A DNA stretch of 64,000 bases from DATFVJ01 sp963727015 (lineage in GTDB: Bacteria > Actinomycetota > Actinomycetes > Streptosporangiales > Streptosporangiaceae), in the NCBI GenBank assembly GCA_963727015.1, contig CAVSEV010000011.1:682001-746000 (forward strand), read 5' to 3'. Below the pieces are notes generated by a model. The model was not told where the DNA came from, searched no databases, and saw only the letters and a list, made by a program, of their open reading frames with translations. The position numbers and the translations under genes were made by a program. This document shows positions 9,117 to 17,601 of this stretch, piece after piece; the stretch's first letter is position 1, and each line of letters begins with the position of its first letter.

Positions 9117-9554
9117 CGGGGGTACTCCCTTTGGTTCTTACCGCTCTTTGGCCAGTGGTTGCCGCCGCTGCCACGCCGTGGCCGTGGCGCCGGGGTCCTG
9201 GCTCTTAGCTAGGGACCTCGCCGCGCCGACAGGATGCCGAAGCCGATGCCGGCGCCGGTACGTGTTCGCGTGCGCACGACGCAGGCAACGCTGAGAGTTC
9301 TGCCACGACGCCTGCCGTCGCCAGGAATCCTCCCACGCAGGGTAACGCGTTCGTGCGGCTGCTGCGCCGCCACCTGAACCGTCGCTTTCGGCCCGCGCAT
9401 GGCCTGGGCGGTCCGGTGCCTGGCTTACTTTCCTCATCGCCCGGGTTTGGGAGAAACGTGCGCCGGCCACCCGGCGGACGGGTGATACTGGAGATGTAGT
9501 CGAAGGTGCAGGTGCTACCGCTGGTGAAAGGGATCATGCTCGTCGTCATCGCGT
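9117..9554. other. Upstream region of proS, no recognised gene
   Basis: This region of about 440 bp is GC-rich. A minus-strand frame beginning MTTSMIPFTSGSTCTF near 9553 has no known relatives that I recognise and no good ribosome binding site. The region presumably holds the proS promoter. No T-box features were seen. Confidence 0.35.
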
Positions 9555-9770
9555 GTGGTTGTCGTTGTCCTATGCCTCTCCCTCGTCGAGTGCCTCCACC
9601 GGCAGGCTGTGGCACGTCGGCACAGACGTGATGCCGAGGCCCGTCTGGGAGCGGCGATGCGGGAGACTGAGGAACGGTTGGCGCGCGAGAAGGCCACGAC
9701 CGATCATGCGGGCGCGCTGACGTCGGTCGTGCCTGCGATTAAGAGGCGTGGTACACGTCACGTCGCCTGA
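9555..9770 (+). CDS. Possible small protein, hydrophobic N terminus and basic helix
   Basis: This 71-residue frame begins with a short hydrophobic stretch (VVVVLCLSLVECL) followed by a strongly charged helical region (RRHRRDAEARLGAAMRETEERLAREKA). Such a single membrane anchor plus coiled coil is common in small actinobacterial proteins. There is no convincing ribosome binding site and no family match from memory, so coding status is uncertain. It precedes the GNAT gene by 180 bp, in which nothing else was seen. Confidence 0.3.
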   Translation: MVVVVLCLSLVECLHRQAVARRHRRDAEARLGAAMRETEERLAREKATTDHAGALTSVVPAIKRRGTRHVA

Positions 9771-9951
9771 GGATACTGCAAACCATAAGGTGAAGAAGAC
9801 AGCAGGCGGCGGCTGACCGGTCTGCCGGCGCTGGGCGGGGCCGCCGGACTTCCGCCGGACTTCCCCGGTCGGCCGAGTTCCCTGACCGGCGGAGGCCGGG
9901 GCGGCGGACGCACCGTGGCGTCCAGGCGGGCTCGCTGGCAGGCTTGCGTGG

Positions 9952-10728
9952 GTGGACCCTGCGATTGCTGAACTTGAGCAGGTGGCCGCCCTGGGCTGGC
10001 GGGCAACCGAGGAAGAAAGGCTCGGCGGATGGCTCTTGCGAGCCGCGGATGGTGTCACCGGACGTGCCAACAGCGCCCTGGCGGTCGGTGATCCTGGCCT
10101 GCCTTTGGGTGCGGCGCTCGGTGTGGTCCGTCGCTGGTACGAGGCCCGCCAGCTTCCCCCAATGATTAACGTTGCCCGCCCACTGGCTGGCGCGGACCGG
10201 CGTGGCCTTGACAGTTTCCTCGACGGTCTCGGCTGGGGCATTCGCCCGGGGCCCGCGGTTGTAATGATCGCCAAGGTCACCCAGGTCGCGCGGCACGGCA
10301 GTCATGGTGGCGCGGGAAGCGCGGTGGATCCCGAGCTCACCCTAGAGCCAGACGACGGCTGGCTTTCTATCTACAACCATCGCCGCAGCCCGTTGCCGCC
10401 GACCGCGCGGCGGCTGCTGCTGTCAGCACCGGAGCAGGTCTTCGCGACCATCCGCGACGGCGGCCAGCCTGTCGCGATCGGCCGCCTCGCGATCGCCGCC
10501 GGCTGGGGCGGGCTCACGGCGATCGAGGTACATCCCGATCACCGGCGGAGAGGCCTTGGCGCCAGGATCACCGCGGCGCTCAGCGCCGCGGCTGCCCAAC
10601 GCGGCGCGACCCGGGTGTATTTGCAGGTCGAGGAGCGGAACACCGCCGCCGTGGCGCTCTACAACAGGTGCGGTTTCGCCAGCCACCACCGTTACCACTA
10701 CCGCGTCGCCCCCCGCGCCGCCGCCTGA
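9952..10728 (+). CDS. GNAT family N-acetyltransferase
   Basis: This is a 258-residue protein. The N-terminal half (EERLGGWLLRAADGVTGRANSAL) matches actinobacterial tandem-GNAT proteins. The C-terminal half has the acetyl-CoA-binding pattern: GGLTAIEVHPDHRRRGLGARITAALSAAA (motif A, R/Q-x-x-G-x-G/A) and VEERNTAAVALYNRCGF (motif B). The start is a GTG within a GC-rich stretch and is uncertain by a few codons. The acetyl acceptor is unknown. Confidence 0.82.
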   Translation: MDPAIAELEQVAALGWRATEEERLGGWLLRAADGVTGRANSALAVGDPGLPLGAALGVVRRWYEARQLPPMINVARPLAGADRRGLDSFLDGLGWGIRPGPAVVMIAKVTQVARHGSHGGAGSAVDPELTLEPDDGWLSIYNHRRSPLPPTARRLLLSAPEQVFATIRDGGQPVAIGRLAIAAGWGGLTAIEVHPDHRRRGLGARITAALSAAAAQRGATRVYLQVEERNTAAVALYNRCGFASHHRYHYRVAPRAAA

Positions 10729-10775
10729 AAGCGCTGGGCCGGCCAGCTGCCCATTCCCGGGTACCTCGCGGCAGG

Positions 10776-11246
10776 TCATGGCCGCGGCCGGCTGCCGATG
10801 AGCGCAGAGGCAACCGAGGTGAGCCGGCGCGGCTGTATCGGCTTCTCGAGGAACGCGTCGGCGTTGCGCAGCAGGGCGTGGGCATGCGCCGCACCCATGG
10901 CCCGGGCGGTGGTAATGGCAACGGGAAGGCCGGGTACGATGCGCCGGACCGAGGCGAGCAGATCCAGCCCGCTCATGTGCGGAAGATCGAGATCGGCGAG
11001 GACCAGATCCCATGCCTCATCGACGATGCGCTGGAGGGCGACGACTGGATCCGTGACATGACTGACGTCGAAGCCACCGCGCTCGCCGAGCACATAGGCG
11101 GCGAAGCGCGCGGCAGCCGGGTCGTCCTCGACGACAAGGATCTTCCCCCGGCTGACGGCCTCTCCGATGTTTCTCACACGTGCATGCTGCTGGGCGTGGG
11201 TAGCCTCGCCGTTCGCTATCCAGTTGCTGGCCGGTTGCAGCAACAC
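10776..11246 (-). CDS. Stand-alone receiver-domain response regulator
   Basis: The protein has up to 156 residues and consists of one receiver domain: KILVVEDDPAAARFA (acidic pocket), LVLADLDLPHMSG (phospho-acceptor Asp), ITTARAMG (switch Thr) and AFLEKPIQPRRL (conserved Lys). No output domain follows. Such CheY-like proteins act by protein-protein contact or in phosphorelays. The start is uncertain: a GTG at 11177 would remove 23 weakly conserved residues. It lies just downstream of the PAS-kinase/OmpR-regulator pair on the same strand, with a 95-bp gap, and may belong to that system. Confidence 0.82.
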   Translation of the reverse strand: MLLQPASNWIANGEATHAQQHARVRNIGEAVSRGKILVVEDDPAAARFAAYVLGERGGFDVSHVTDPVVALQRIVDEAWDLVLADLDLPHMSGLDLLASVRRIVPGLPVAITTARAMGAAHAHALLRNADAFLEKPIQPRRLTSVASALIGSRPRP

Positions 11247-11341
11247 CCAGCCAGCAGGGCTGCGAGTATCCGCGGGCGCCCGGCGGCGTTGCCCTGGGAA
11301 CGCGGCTGCCGGAGGCGGAACTGCTGGCCCAGCGGCGGGGT

Positions 11342-12028
11342 TCAGGAACTAGGCGGCAGGTACCGGTAGCCGAACCCGCGCACAGCCTGGACCGGCGAGT
11401 CGGCGGCCCGCCAGCCGAGCTTCTTGCGCAGCCGCAGAATGGCGAACTTCACCCGGTCGGGGCCGATCCTCAGCGGATCATTCCATGCCTGCTCGAGCAG
11501 CTGTTCGGGGGAAAGGACCTGGCCCGCGTGCCGGACGAGGGCGGCGAGCAGGCGAAACTCGGTCGGGGTAAGGCAGACAGGTGCCGCATCGGCCACGACC
11601 TCCCTCGAGGCGAAGCGCACCTGCAGCCGGCCGTCGTCGTAGACCTCGGGATCCGGTTCCTGATCACGGCTGCGGCGCAGTAGCGCCTGGACCCGGGCGA
11701 GCAGTTCCTGGTTGCCGAACGGCTTCGTGAGGTAGTCATCTGCGCCTGACCGCAGTCCGCGGACCTTGTCGGCCTCGTGGCCGTGCGCCGTGAGCATCAG
11801 CACGGGAACGTCGCTCATGTCGCGGATCCGTTCGAGTACCTGCCAGCCGTCAAGGCCTGGCAGGCCGATGTCGAGCACGACAAGGCCGGGGCGGCGGTCA
11901 TGGAACGCCCGCAGGCCCGCACGGCCGTCATCGGCCGTGCCGATGTGGAACCCGGCGCGGCCGAGCACCGTGCCGACCGCGAGGGCGATGTCCGGGTCGT
12001 CCTCGATGAGCAGTATCTGGGTCGTCAA
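11342..12028 (-). CDS. OmpR-family response regulator with TTG start coupled to the kinase
   Basis: The 228-residue protein has a receiver domain (ILLIEDDPDIALAV; LVVLDIGLPGLDG; LTAHGHE; DDYLTKPFGNQELL) and a winged-helix DNA-binding domain (CLTPTEFRLLAALVRH; RVKFAILRLRKKLGW; VRGFGYRYL). The frame continues upstream, but the natural start is the TTG at 12026-12028. It shares TTGA with the kinase stop codon and is followed directly by TTQILLIEDD. That arrangement implies translational coupling to the PAS kinase. Targets are unknown. Confidence 0.85.
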   Translation of the reverse strand: MTTQILLIEDDPDIALAVGTVLGRAGFHIGTADDGRAGLRAFHDRRPGLVVLDIGLPGLDGWQVLERIRDMSDVPVLMLTAHGHEADKVRGLRSGADDYLTKPFGNQELLARVQALLRRSRDQEPDPEVYDDGRLQVRFASREVVADAAPVCLTPTEFRLLAALVRHAGQVLSPEQLLEQAWNDPLRIGPDRVKFAILRLRKKLGWRAADSPVQAVRGFGYRYLPPSS

Positions 12029-14124
12029 TGCGCCGCCTTGAGCAATACGCTGAATGTGGTGCCCTTGCCTGGCGTGCTCCGCATCTCTAGCCTGCCGCCG
12101 TGCAGTTCGACGATCGCATGCACAACGGACAGCCCAAGGCCGGTCCCCGGCACCGCCTCGATCCGGGCATTGGAGGCGCGGAAGAAACGCTCGAAGATCC
12201 TGTCCTGCTCCTCCGTGGGGATGCCGATGCCGGAGTCGGCAACGTCGATCCGCCACTCGTTCCCTTCGCAGTGCGCCGAGACGCGGACGATTCCCTCAGG
12301 ATCGGAGAACTTGATCGCATTCGAGATGAGGTTGTCGATGACCTGCAGCATGCGGAGGCGGTCGAGCTGAAGAGGCGGGCCGTCCTCGGCCGTTAGCTCG
12401 ATCGTTACGCCCCGGCGCTGCGCGGGTGCCGATCTGGCGAGCACCGCCTCCTTGACGAGTTCGGCGGCCGAGAGCGGAGCGAGCTCAAGCGGCAATGAAC
12501 CGGCCTCGAGATGGCCGAGCAGGAGCAGGTCGGAGACGAGCCGCAGCAACCGGTCCGAGTTGCGCTCGATAATGTCGAGGAACTCGGTTGCCTGCGGTGA
12601 CGTCGGCTCGACGTCCCTGAGCAGGCCGGTGAACGACACGATCGAAGTGAGCGGGCTGCGCAGCTCATGCGAAAGCGTCGCCATGAACTGCGTCTTGAGC
12701 TCGTCAAGTTCTCGCAGCCGCTGATTCTGCTCGGCGAGTTTCCTGCGCGCGGCGTCGGTCACCTTCCTGGCGTGGAGTTCGGCGGCAAGGATGCGCTCGC
12801 GCTGCCGGTCGGAAGCCCTGCGCTCGGTCACTTCCCAGTACAGCCACAGGTAGCCACGCCGTTCCTGGCCGACAAGCACGGGGACGTAGTCGCGGTCGTA
12901 GATCCGGCCGTCGGCGAACTCGATCTCCTCGTCCGTCACGAGTTCGCGTGCCGCCACAATATGGCGAATGCGGAAGGCGAACCGATCAGGATCAGCGGCG
13001 ACGCGCTTGCTCTCCTCGATTACCTGAACGGCGCTCGCACCAGTGAGGTCCGGCGACGGCACCGACGTACGGAACAAGTCACAGAAGTAGTCGTTGACCA
13101 GCACGATCCGTCGGCACTCGTCCTCGACGAGGACCGCGGCTGGCAGCGCGGCAACAAGCCTGATCAGCCGTTCGGCGTTCTCGGCAGCTTTCCTTCTGGC
13201 ATCCCGTTCGGCGGCGAGCATTTCCTCCCGCTCGGCCTCCGCCGCCTTGCGCGCCGAGATGTCCGTCATCGTGCCGAGGTAACCCATCATGTGACCGCTC
13301 TCATCGCGCAACGGCACCGCAGCGCCCTGCACCCACGTCGCGGCGGCCGCGCCCGGGCGAAGCGGGAGTTCAGCATGCAACTCCTGGCCCGCGTTGCTGG
13401 TGTCCTCCCACCTCGCCTCGACGATCTCGGCGTACTCAGGACCGAGGACGCCGGCCCAGCCTTTGCGGAGTGCCTCGTCCTTGCTCAACCCGGTCAGCGC
13501 GCACCATCGGTCGTTTACGAAGACAGGCGCGCCGTCCGCGTCCGTCTGCAGTATGCCGACAGGGGCAAGCGTGGAAAGCAGCCTGAACCGCTGTTCGCTC
13601 AGGGCGAGGGCTGACGCCGCGCGCGCGAGGTCGCTGGTGTCCCTGATGAACTCGCAGCAGAACCTCTGGCCCGCGACGGCGAGCGGCAGCAGGATTGACT
13701 CAACGGGGAACTCGGTGCCATCGGCGCGCAGCGCGGTCGTCGCGGACCTGCGGCGAAAGCGCGGTGTTTCCGCGGCGCCGGTGCGCCAGAACTGGTCAAG
13801 CGCGCCGCGGTGGGCCCGGCGCCGTCGCGCGGGAATGAGGAGCTTGACCATGTCCTTGCCGAGCGCGTCCTCGCGCCGCCAGCCAAAGATGGCCTCGGCC
13901 GCGGGGTTGAACTCGGCGATCTGCCCGGCGTCGTTGACCACGATGATGGCGTCAGGTGTGCCGGAGAAAATCGCCTGCGCGAGTTCGGCCACCGCCGCCG
14001 CGGATGGGGCCCAGGCGGATCCCGCCGCTGCGGGCTCCACGTTTCCCGGCCGTGCCGAAGACAACTTCGCGCGGCGGGCGCGGCCCGGCGCACTGTGCTC
14101 CGGCCGGCCGGCTTTGGCCCCCAT
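12025..14124 (-). CDS. Multi-PAS sensor histidine kinase (probably cytosolic)
   Basis: The 699-residue protein has no membrane segment. PAS domain 1 lies at about 45-160 (ELAQAIFSGTPDAIIVV, FNPAAEAIFGW), PAS 2 at about 175-295 (ending MTDISARKAAEAERE) and PAS 3 at about 315-440 (PAAVLVEDECRRIVLVN). A coiled coil follows, then the HisKA H-box MATLSHELRSPLTS with His 486 and a HATPase domain (NLISNAIKFSD; DVADSGIGIPTEEQDRIFERFFRA; GTGLGLSVV). PAC-like segments follow PAS 1 and 2. PAS ligands such as flavin or haem cannot be inferred. Its stop overlaps the start of its regulator. Confidence 0.9.
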   Translation of the reverse strand: MGAKAGRPEHSAPGRARRAKLSSARPGNVEPAAAGSAWAPSAAAVAELAQAIFSGTPDAIIVVNDAGQIAEFNPAAEAIFGWRREDALGKDMVKLLIPARRRRAHRGALDQFWRTGAAETPRFRRRSATTALRADGTEFPVESILLPLAVAGQRFCCEFIRDTSDLARAASALALSEQRFRLLSTLAPVGILQTDADGAPVFVNDRWCALTGLSKDEALRKGWAGVLGPEYAEIVEARWEDTSNAGQELHAELPLRPGAAAATWVQGAAVPLRDESGHMMGYLGTMTDISARKAAEAEREEMLAAERDARRKAAENAERLIRLVAALPAAVLVEDECRRIVLVNDYFCDLFRTSVPSPDLTGASAVQVIEESKRVAADPDRFAFRIRHIVAARELVTDEEIEFADGRIYDRDYVPVLVGQERRGYLWLYWEVTERRASDRQRERILAAELHARKVTDAARRKLAEQNQRLRELDELKTQFMATLSHELRSPLTSIVSFTGLLRDVEPTSPQATEFLDIIERNSDRLLRLVSDLLLLGHLEAGSLPLELAPLSAAELVKEAVLARSAPAQRRGVTIELTAEDGPPLQLDRLRMLQVIDNLISNAIKFSDPEGIVRVSAHCEGNEWRIDVADSGIGIPTEEQDRIFERFFRASNARIEAVPGTGLGLSVVHAIVELHGGRLEMRSTPGKGTTFSVLLKAAH

Positions 14125-14294
14125 ACTGCTCGCGGTCCCCTATCCCCCGGAAGGTGATCCGTCTGGCGGTGACAAGGCCACTACGTGGCCCCACGCCGCG
14201 CGTTCAGCCCGTTACCTTCCGTGTACGTTCCCGTTCGCTGCGGTGAGTACCCAGCTCGATACCGGGTTCCGGGCCGGTGGGTGAGCGTTGCCGG

Positions 14295-16568
14295 TCAGCC
14301 CGCCGCAGAGAACGGGTGCAACGGACCGAATGAAGGCCGGGCGGTCAGCCGGAGCAGCGCCGTGATGTCATCGCCAGGGACCGCACGGGCGTAGTACCAC
14401 CCCTGGGCCGTGTCGCAACCGAGGGCGGTGAGGCGGGTGGCCTGCTCGCCGTTCTCGACGCCCTCGACGGTCACCGTCAGGCCGAGAGTGTGCGCGAGGC
14501 CAACCAGCGCGGAGATAATCGGCTCGTCGGCGGGGTCCGCATGGCCGGGTGGGCGCGCCTGGACCGGCTGGCCGGCGTAGCCGGGCGGGCCCGCAGGACC
14601 GGCGCCGCGGCACCCGCCGGCCGCCGGGGAGATCTCGCGGACGAACGATGCAGGCAGTTTGAGTGTGTCGACGGGCAGCCGCCGCAGATAGGCGAGGTTG
14701 GAGTACCCGGTACCGAAGTCGTCGACCGCGATCCGCACGCCCATGCCAGAAAGCTTCTGCAGCGCCTCGAGCGGCCGGCCGCCGGCCTCTACCAGGGCGC
14801 CCTCCGTGAGCTCGAGTTGGAGCAGATGCGGGGGCAGGCCGGCCTGCTCAAGTACCCTGGCGACATCGTCCACCAGATCGGTGGCTGCCGCCTGCCTTAC
14901 CGACAAGTTCACGCTGACGAAGGGCGCGGACTCCGGCCGGATCCGCTGCCAGACGGCCGCTTGTTTGCATGATTCCTCGATGACCCAGCGGCCGAGCGCG
15001 GTGATGATCCCGCTGGCCTCGGCGAGTGCGATGAACGTATCTGGCGGGAGAGTGCCGAGCGTCGGATGATTCCAGCGCAGCAGCGCCTCAGCGCCCTGCA
15101 GCCTGGCGCCTGGCAGTTCGACGATGGGCTGGTACGTGACAGCGAACTCGCCACGTTCCAGTGCCGTGCGAATCGAGGCGGTAAGGGTGAGGCGGGTGGC
15201 GTCTGCCGCCTTACGGCCCGGATCGTAGACCGCCCACTCGCCTGGACCCTCCGACTTGGCCCAGTACAACGCGCCATCGGCGTCCGTGATCACGTCGGCG
15301 GCCGTCGTGCCGGTGACGGGGCGCTCCACTATCCCGATGCTGGCGCTGACGTTGATGGTGTGCTCGCCGATGGCGAAGGGCCGCGCGATTTCCGCAAGCA
15401 GGCCCCTGGCGAGCCCGGTTAGCTGAACCAGCCCTCCCGAATTGCCGATGAGCACCACGAACTCGTCACCGCCCATCCGCGCGACGAGCCCATCTGAAGC
15501 GCTGACGAGCAGGTCAAGGCGCTCGGCAACGGCGACGAGCAGTTGGTCACCGGTGCCGTGGCCAAGTGTGTCGTTTACCAGTTTGAAGTCGTCCAGGTCG
15601 ATGTAGCAGATGCCGATCCGCCCCTCAGGATCGCCTAGGGCGTCCGTAAGCCGGTCGAAGAAGAGCGTGCGGTTGGCCAAGCCGGTCAGCGGGTCGTGCA
15701 GTGCCTGGTAACGCAGTTGCTCCTCGAGCAGGTGGCGATCTGAGACATCCTCGATCAACGCCAGCGTGTACCTTGGCTGGCCGCGGGCATCCCTGATCAA
15801 TGACGCGGTGAGGTTGGTCCACACCAGGCCGCCGTCTTTCCTGCGGTAGCGCTTCTGGGTGCGGACGCAGTCGAGATCACCCCTGGTGAGGGCCGCGTAG
15901 CTCTCCCACATCCCTGGCATGTCCTCGGGCAGGGTGAAGTCGGTCACGTTGAGCTGCAGGAACTCGGCCGGCGTATAGCCGAGCATACGCGCGAACGCCT
16001 GATTGCCCTCGACGATCCGGCCATCGCGGTCGGCGAGCCCGATGCCGATGGCCGCCTCGGTGAACACGGCGCGAAAGCGCGCTTCGCTCGCGCGCAACGC
16101 ATCCTCCGCGCGGCGGCGGGCGGCGATCTCCGCCTTCCTGATCGACTCCTGCTCTGACAGTGTCCGCTCGCGCAGCGCCCGTACGTAGCCGGTGGTGATG
16201 GCCTCCTGGACAGCGCCAAGCCGCTCAGCGGCATCCGGCGCGGCGTCCGGGCCTGCCACCTCCCGCGCGATGTGACGGAATGCGCGCAAGCTTGAGCCGA
16301 GCGCGGTGACACCAACGAAATGCGCGTCGACGAGCGCCGACCCGACCTCGGCTGCATCCTGGGGCTGGAAGGGTGAGCTCTGGATGATGGTGACCACCCG
16401 GGTGGCTAGATCAGCAAGGAGCCGCAGCACCTCGGCCGAGCTCATCGGCACATGACTGGCCTTCACGAGCGCCGCCGCCCACTCGGCGATGAGCCGGCTG
16501 CCCGGGGCAGCCCCGCGGTCCTGATCGGATCGGCCACGCGTGCGCCCGTCCCCGCCTTGTTTGCTCAT
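14295..16568 (-). CDS. PAS-GGDEF-EAL protein (c-di-GMP synthesis/turnover)
   Basis: Counting from the upstream ATG at 16583, a helical N-terminal domain (30-145) and a coiled linker precede a PAS domain (165-280). The GGDEF domain has an intact GGDEF at 371-375. The EAL domain has EAL at 499-501, VNLS, the acid in ELTEG, DDFGTGYSNLAYL, LK and TVEGVEN. All residues needed for cyclase and phosphodiesterase activity appear present. A Pro/Gly-rich insertion of about 35 residues (roughly 653-687) splits the EAL domain after LKLPASFVREI, where LKIDRSFV is usual, so the Asp after LK is lost. The ATG at 16568 is preferred because GGAG precedes it. It is divergent from the DUF574 methyltransferase. 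Confidence 0.9.
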   Translation of the reverse strand: MSKQGGDGRTRGRSDQDRGAAPGSRLIAEWAAALVKASHVPMSSAEVLRLLADLATRVVTIIQSSPFQPQDAAEVGSALVDAHFVGVTALGSSLRAFRHIAREVAGPDAAPDAAERLGAVQEAITTGYVRALRERTLSEQESIRKAEIAARRRAEDALRASEARFRAVFTEAAIGIGLADRDGRIVEGNQAFARMLGYTPAEFLQLNVTDFTLPEDMPGMWESYAALTRGDLDCVRTQKRYRRKDGGLVWTNLTASLIRDARGQPRYTLALIEDVSDRHLLEEQLRYQALHDPLTGLANRTLFFDRLTDALGDPEGRIGICYIDLDDFKLVNDTLGHGTGDQLLVAVAERLDLLVSASDGLVARMGGDEFVVLIGNSGGLVQLTGLARGLLAEIARPFAIGEHTINVSASIGIVERPVTGTTAADVITDADGALYWAKSEGPGEWAVYDPGRKAADATRLTLTASIRTALERGEFAVTYQPIVELPGARLQGAEALLRWNHPTLGTLPPDTFIALAEASGIITALGRWVIEESCKQAAVWQRIRPESAPFVSVNLSVRQAAATDLVDDVARVLEQAGLPPHLLQLELTEGALVEAGGRPLEALQKLSGMGVRIAVDDFGTGYSNLAYLRRLPVDTLKLPASFVREISPAAGGCRGAGPAGPPGYAGQPVQARPPGHADPADEPIISALVGLAHTLGLTVTVEGVENGEQATRLTALGCDTAQGWYYARAVPGDDITALLRLTARPSFGPLHPFSAAG

Positions 16569-16742
16569 CCCGCGCTCCTGCACCTGGCCGGACAGTCCCC
16601 ATGCGTGGTGAATGACTATTAGCGATCATGGTAGTACTTTCTGTATCGAGACAATAAGCGCAATCGGTCGTCATCGCATCGCCGGCTTGCGGCGGTCCAC
16701 CGGCCGCTACGCTGGCCGGTGGAACGATCGACAGGAGTTGCC

Positions 16743-17555
16743 ATGACCGAGGAGCGGCCTGACTGGGCGCCGACGGACATAGACCTCGACGCGCCGAGCG
16801 CCGCCCGTGTCTACGACTATTTCCTCGGCGGCGCCCACAATTTCGCCGTCGACCGTGCGCTTGCCGACCAGATCGCACGGATGACCCCCAACGTGGGCGA
16901 CACCATGCGGGCCGGGCGGGATTTCCTGCGCCGGGCGGTGCGCTTTCTGCTCGATGACGGCATCCGGCAGTTCCTCGACATCGGCTCGGGTATCCCGACC
17001 GTGGGTAACGTGCACGAGATCGCGCAGCAGATCTTCCCGGAGGCGCGGATCGTATATGTCGACATCGACCCGGTGGCGGTCGCGCACAGCCGGGCGATCC
17101 TCATGGGCAATGACCTGGTCACTGTGCTGCACGCGGATGTACGTGAGCCACAGAAGATCCTGGCCGATCTGGAGCTGACCCGGCTGCTGGACCTGAGCAA
17201 GCCGACCGCGATCTTGCTGGCCGGGATTATGCATTTCATCCATGATGAGGACGACCCGCCGGGTATCGTCGGCCAGTTCCGTGACGCCGTCGTGCCAGGG
17301 AGTTATGTCGTCATCTCGCACGTCACCTACGAGGATCAGCCACCCGAGGTCGTGGAGGCCCAGAAGCTTTCGGCCCGCACCTCCACCGAGATCGTGCTGC
17401 GCTCCAAGGCCCAGATCCTCGCGCAGTTCCGCGGGTTCACCCTGGTCGAGCCCGGGCTCGTGCACCTGCCGCTGTGGCGGCCTGAATCGCCAGGCGAGGT
17501 GGACTCCAGCCCGGAGCGTTCGGTCGCCTTCGGCGGCGTCGGGCTCAAGGAATAG
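16743..17555 (+). CDS. SAV2177/DUF574-family SAM-dependent methyltransferase
   Basis: The 270-residue protein shows the family hallmarks: APSAARVYDYFLGGAHNFAVDR near the N terminus, then QFLDIGSGIPTVGNVHEIAQ (SAM-binding glycine motif), YVDIDPVAVAHSRAIL, and DLSKPTAILLAGIMHFIHD. The ATG at 16743 has AGGAG 6 bases upstream, which decides it over an earlier in-frame ATG at 16719. This family is largely restricted to actinomycetes and usually occurs as many paralogs; substrates are mostly unknown. No operon partner is apparent. Confidence 0.9.
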   Translation: MTEERPDWAPTDIDLDAPSAARVYDYFLGGAHNFAVDRALADQIARMTPNVGDTMRAGRDFLRRAVRFLLDDGIRQFLDIGSGIPTVGNVHEIAQQIFPEARIVYVDIDPVAVAHSRAILMGNDLVTVLHADVREPQKILADLELTRLLDLSKPTAILLAGIMHFIHDEDDPPGIVGQFRDAVVPGSYVVISHVTYEDQPPEVVEAQKLSARTSTEIVLRSKAQILAQFRGFTLVEPGLVHLPLWRPESPGEVDSSPERSVAFGGVGLKE

Positions 17556-17601
17556 CTCCAGGACCAGCAATGGAAGCGCCGTGGCGCGGAGTACGACGCC
17601 C

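Noticed and set aside
7335..9212. Long plus-strand open frame covering proS
   Set aside because: It is the antisense shadow of a clear prolyl-tRNA synthetase gene; no family motif appears in its translation apart from the mannosyltransferase relic at its 5' end.
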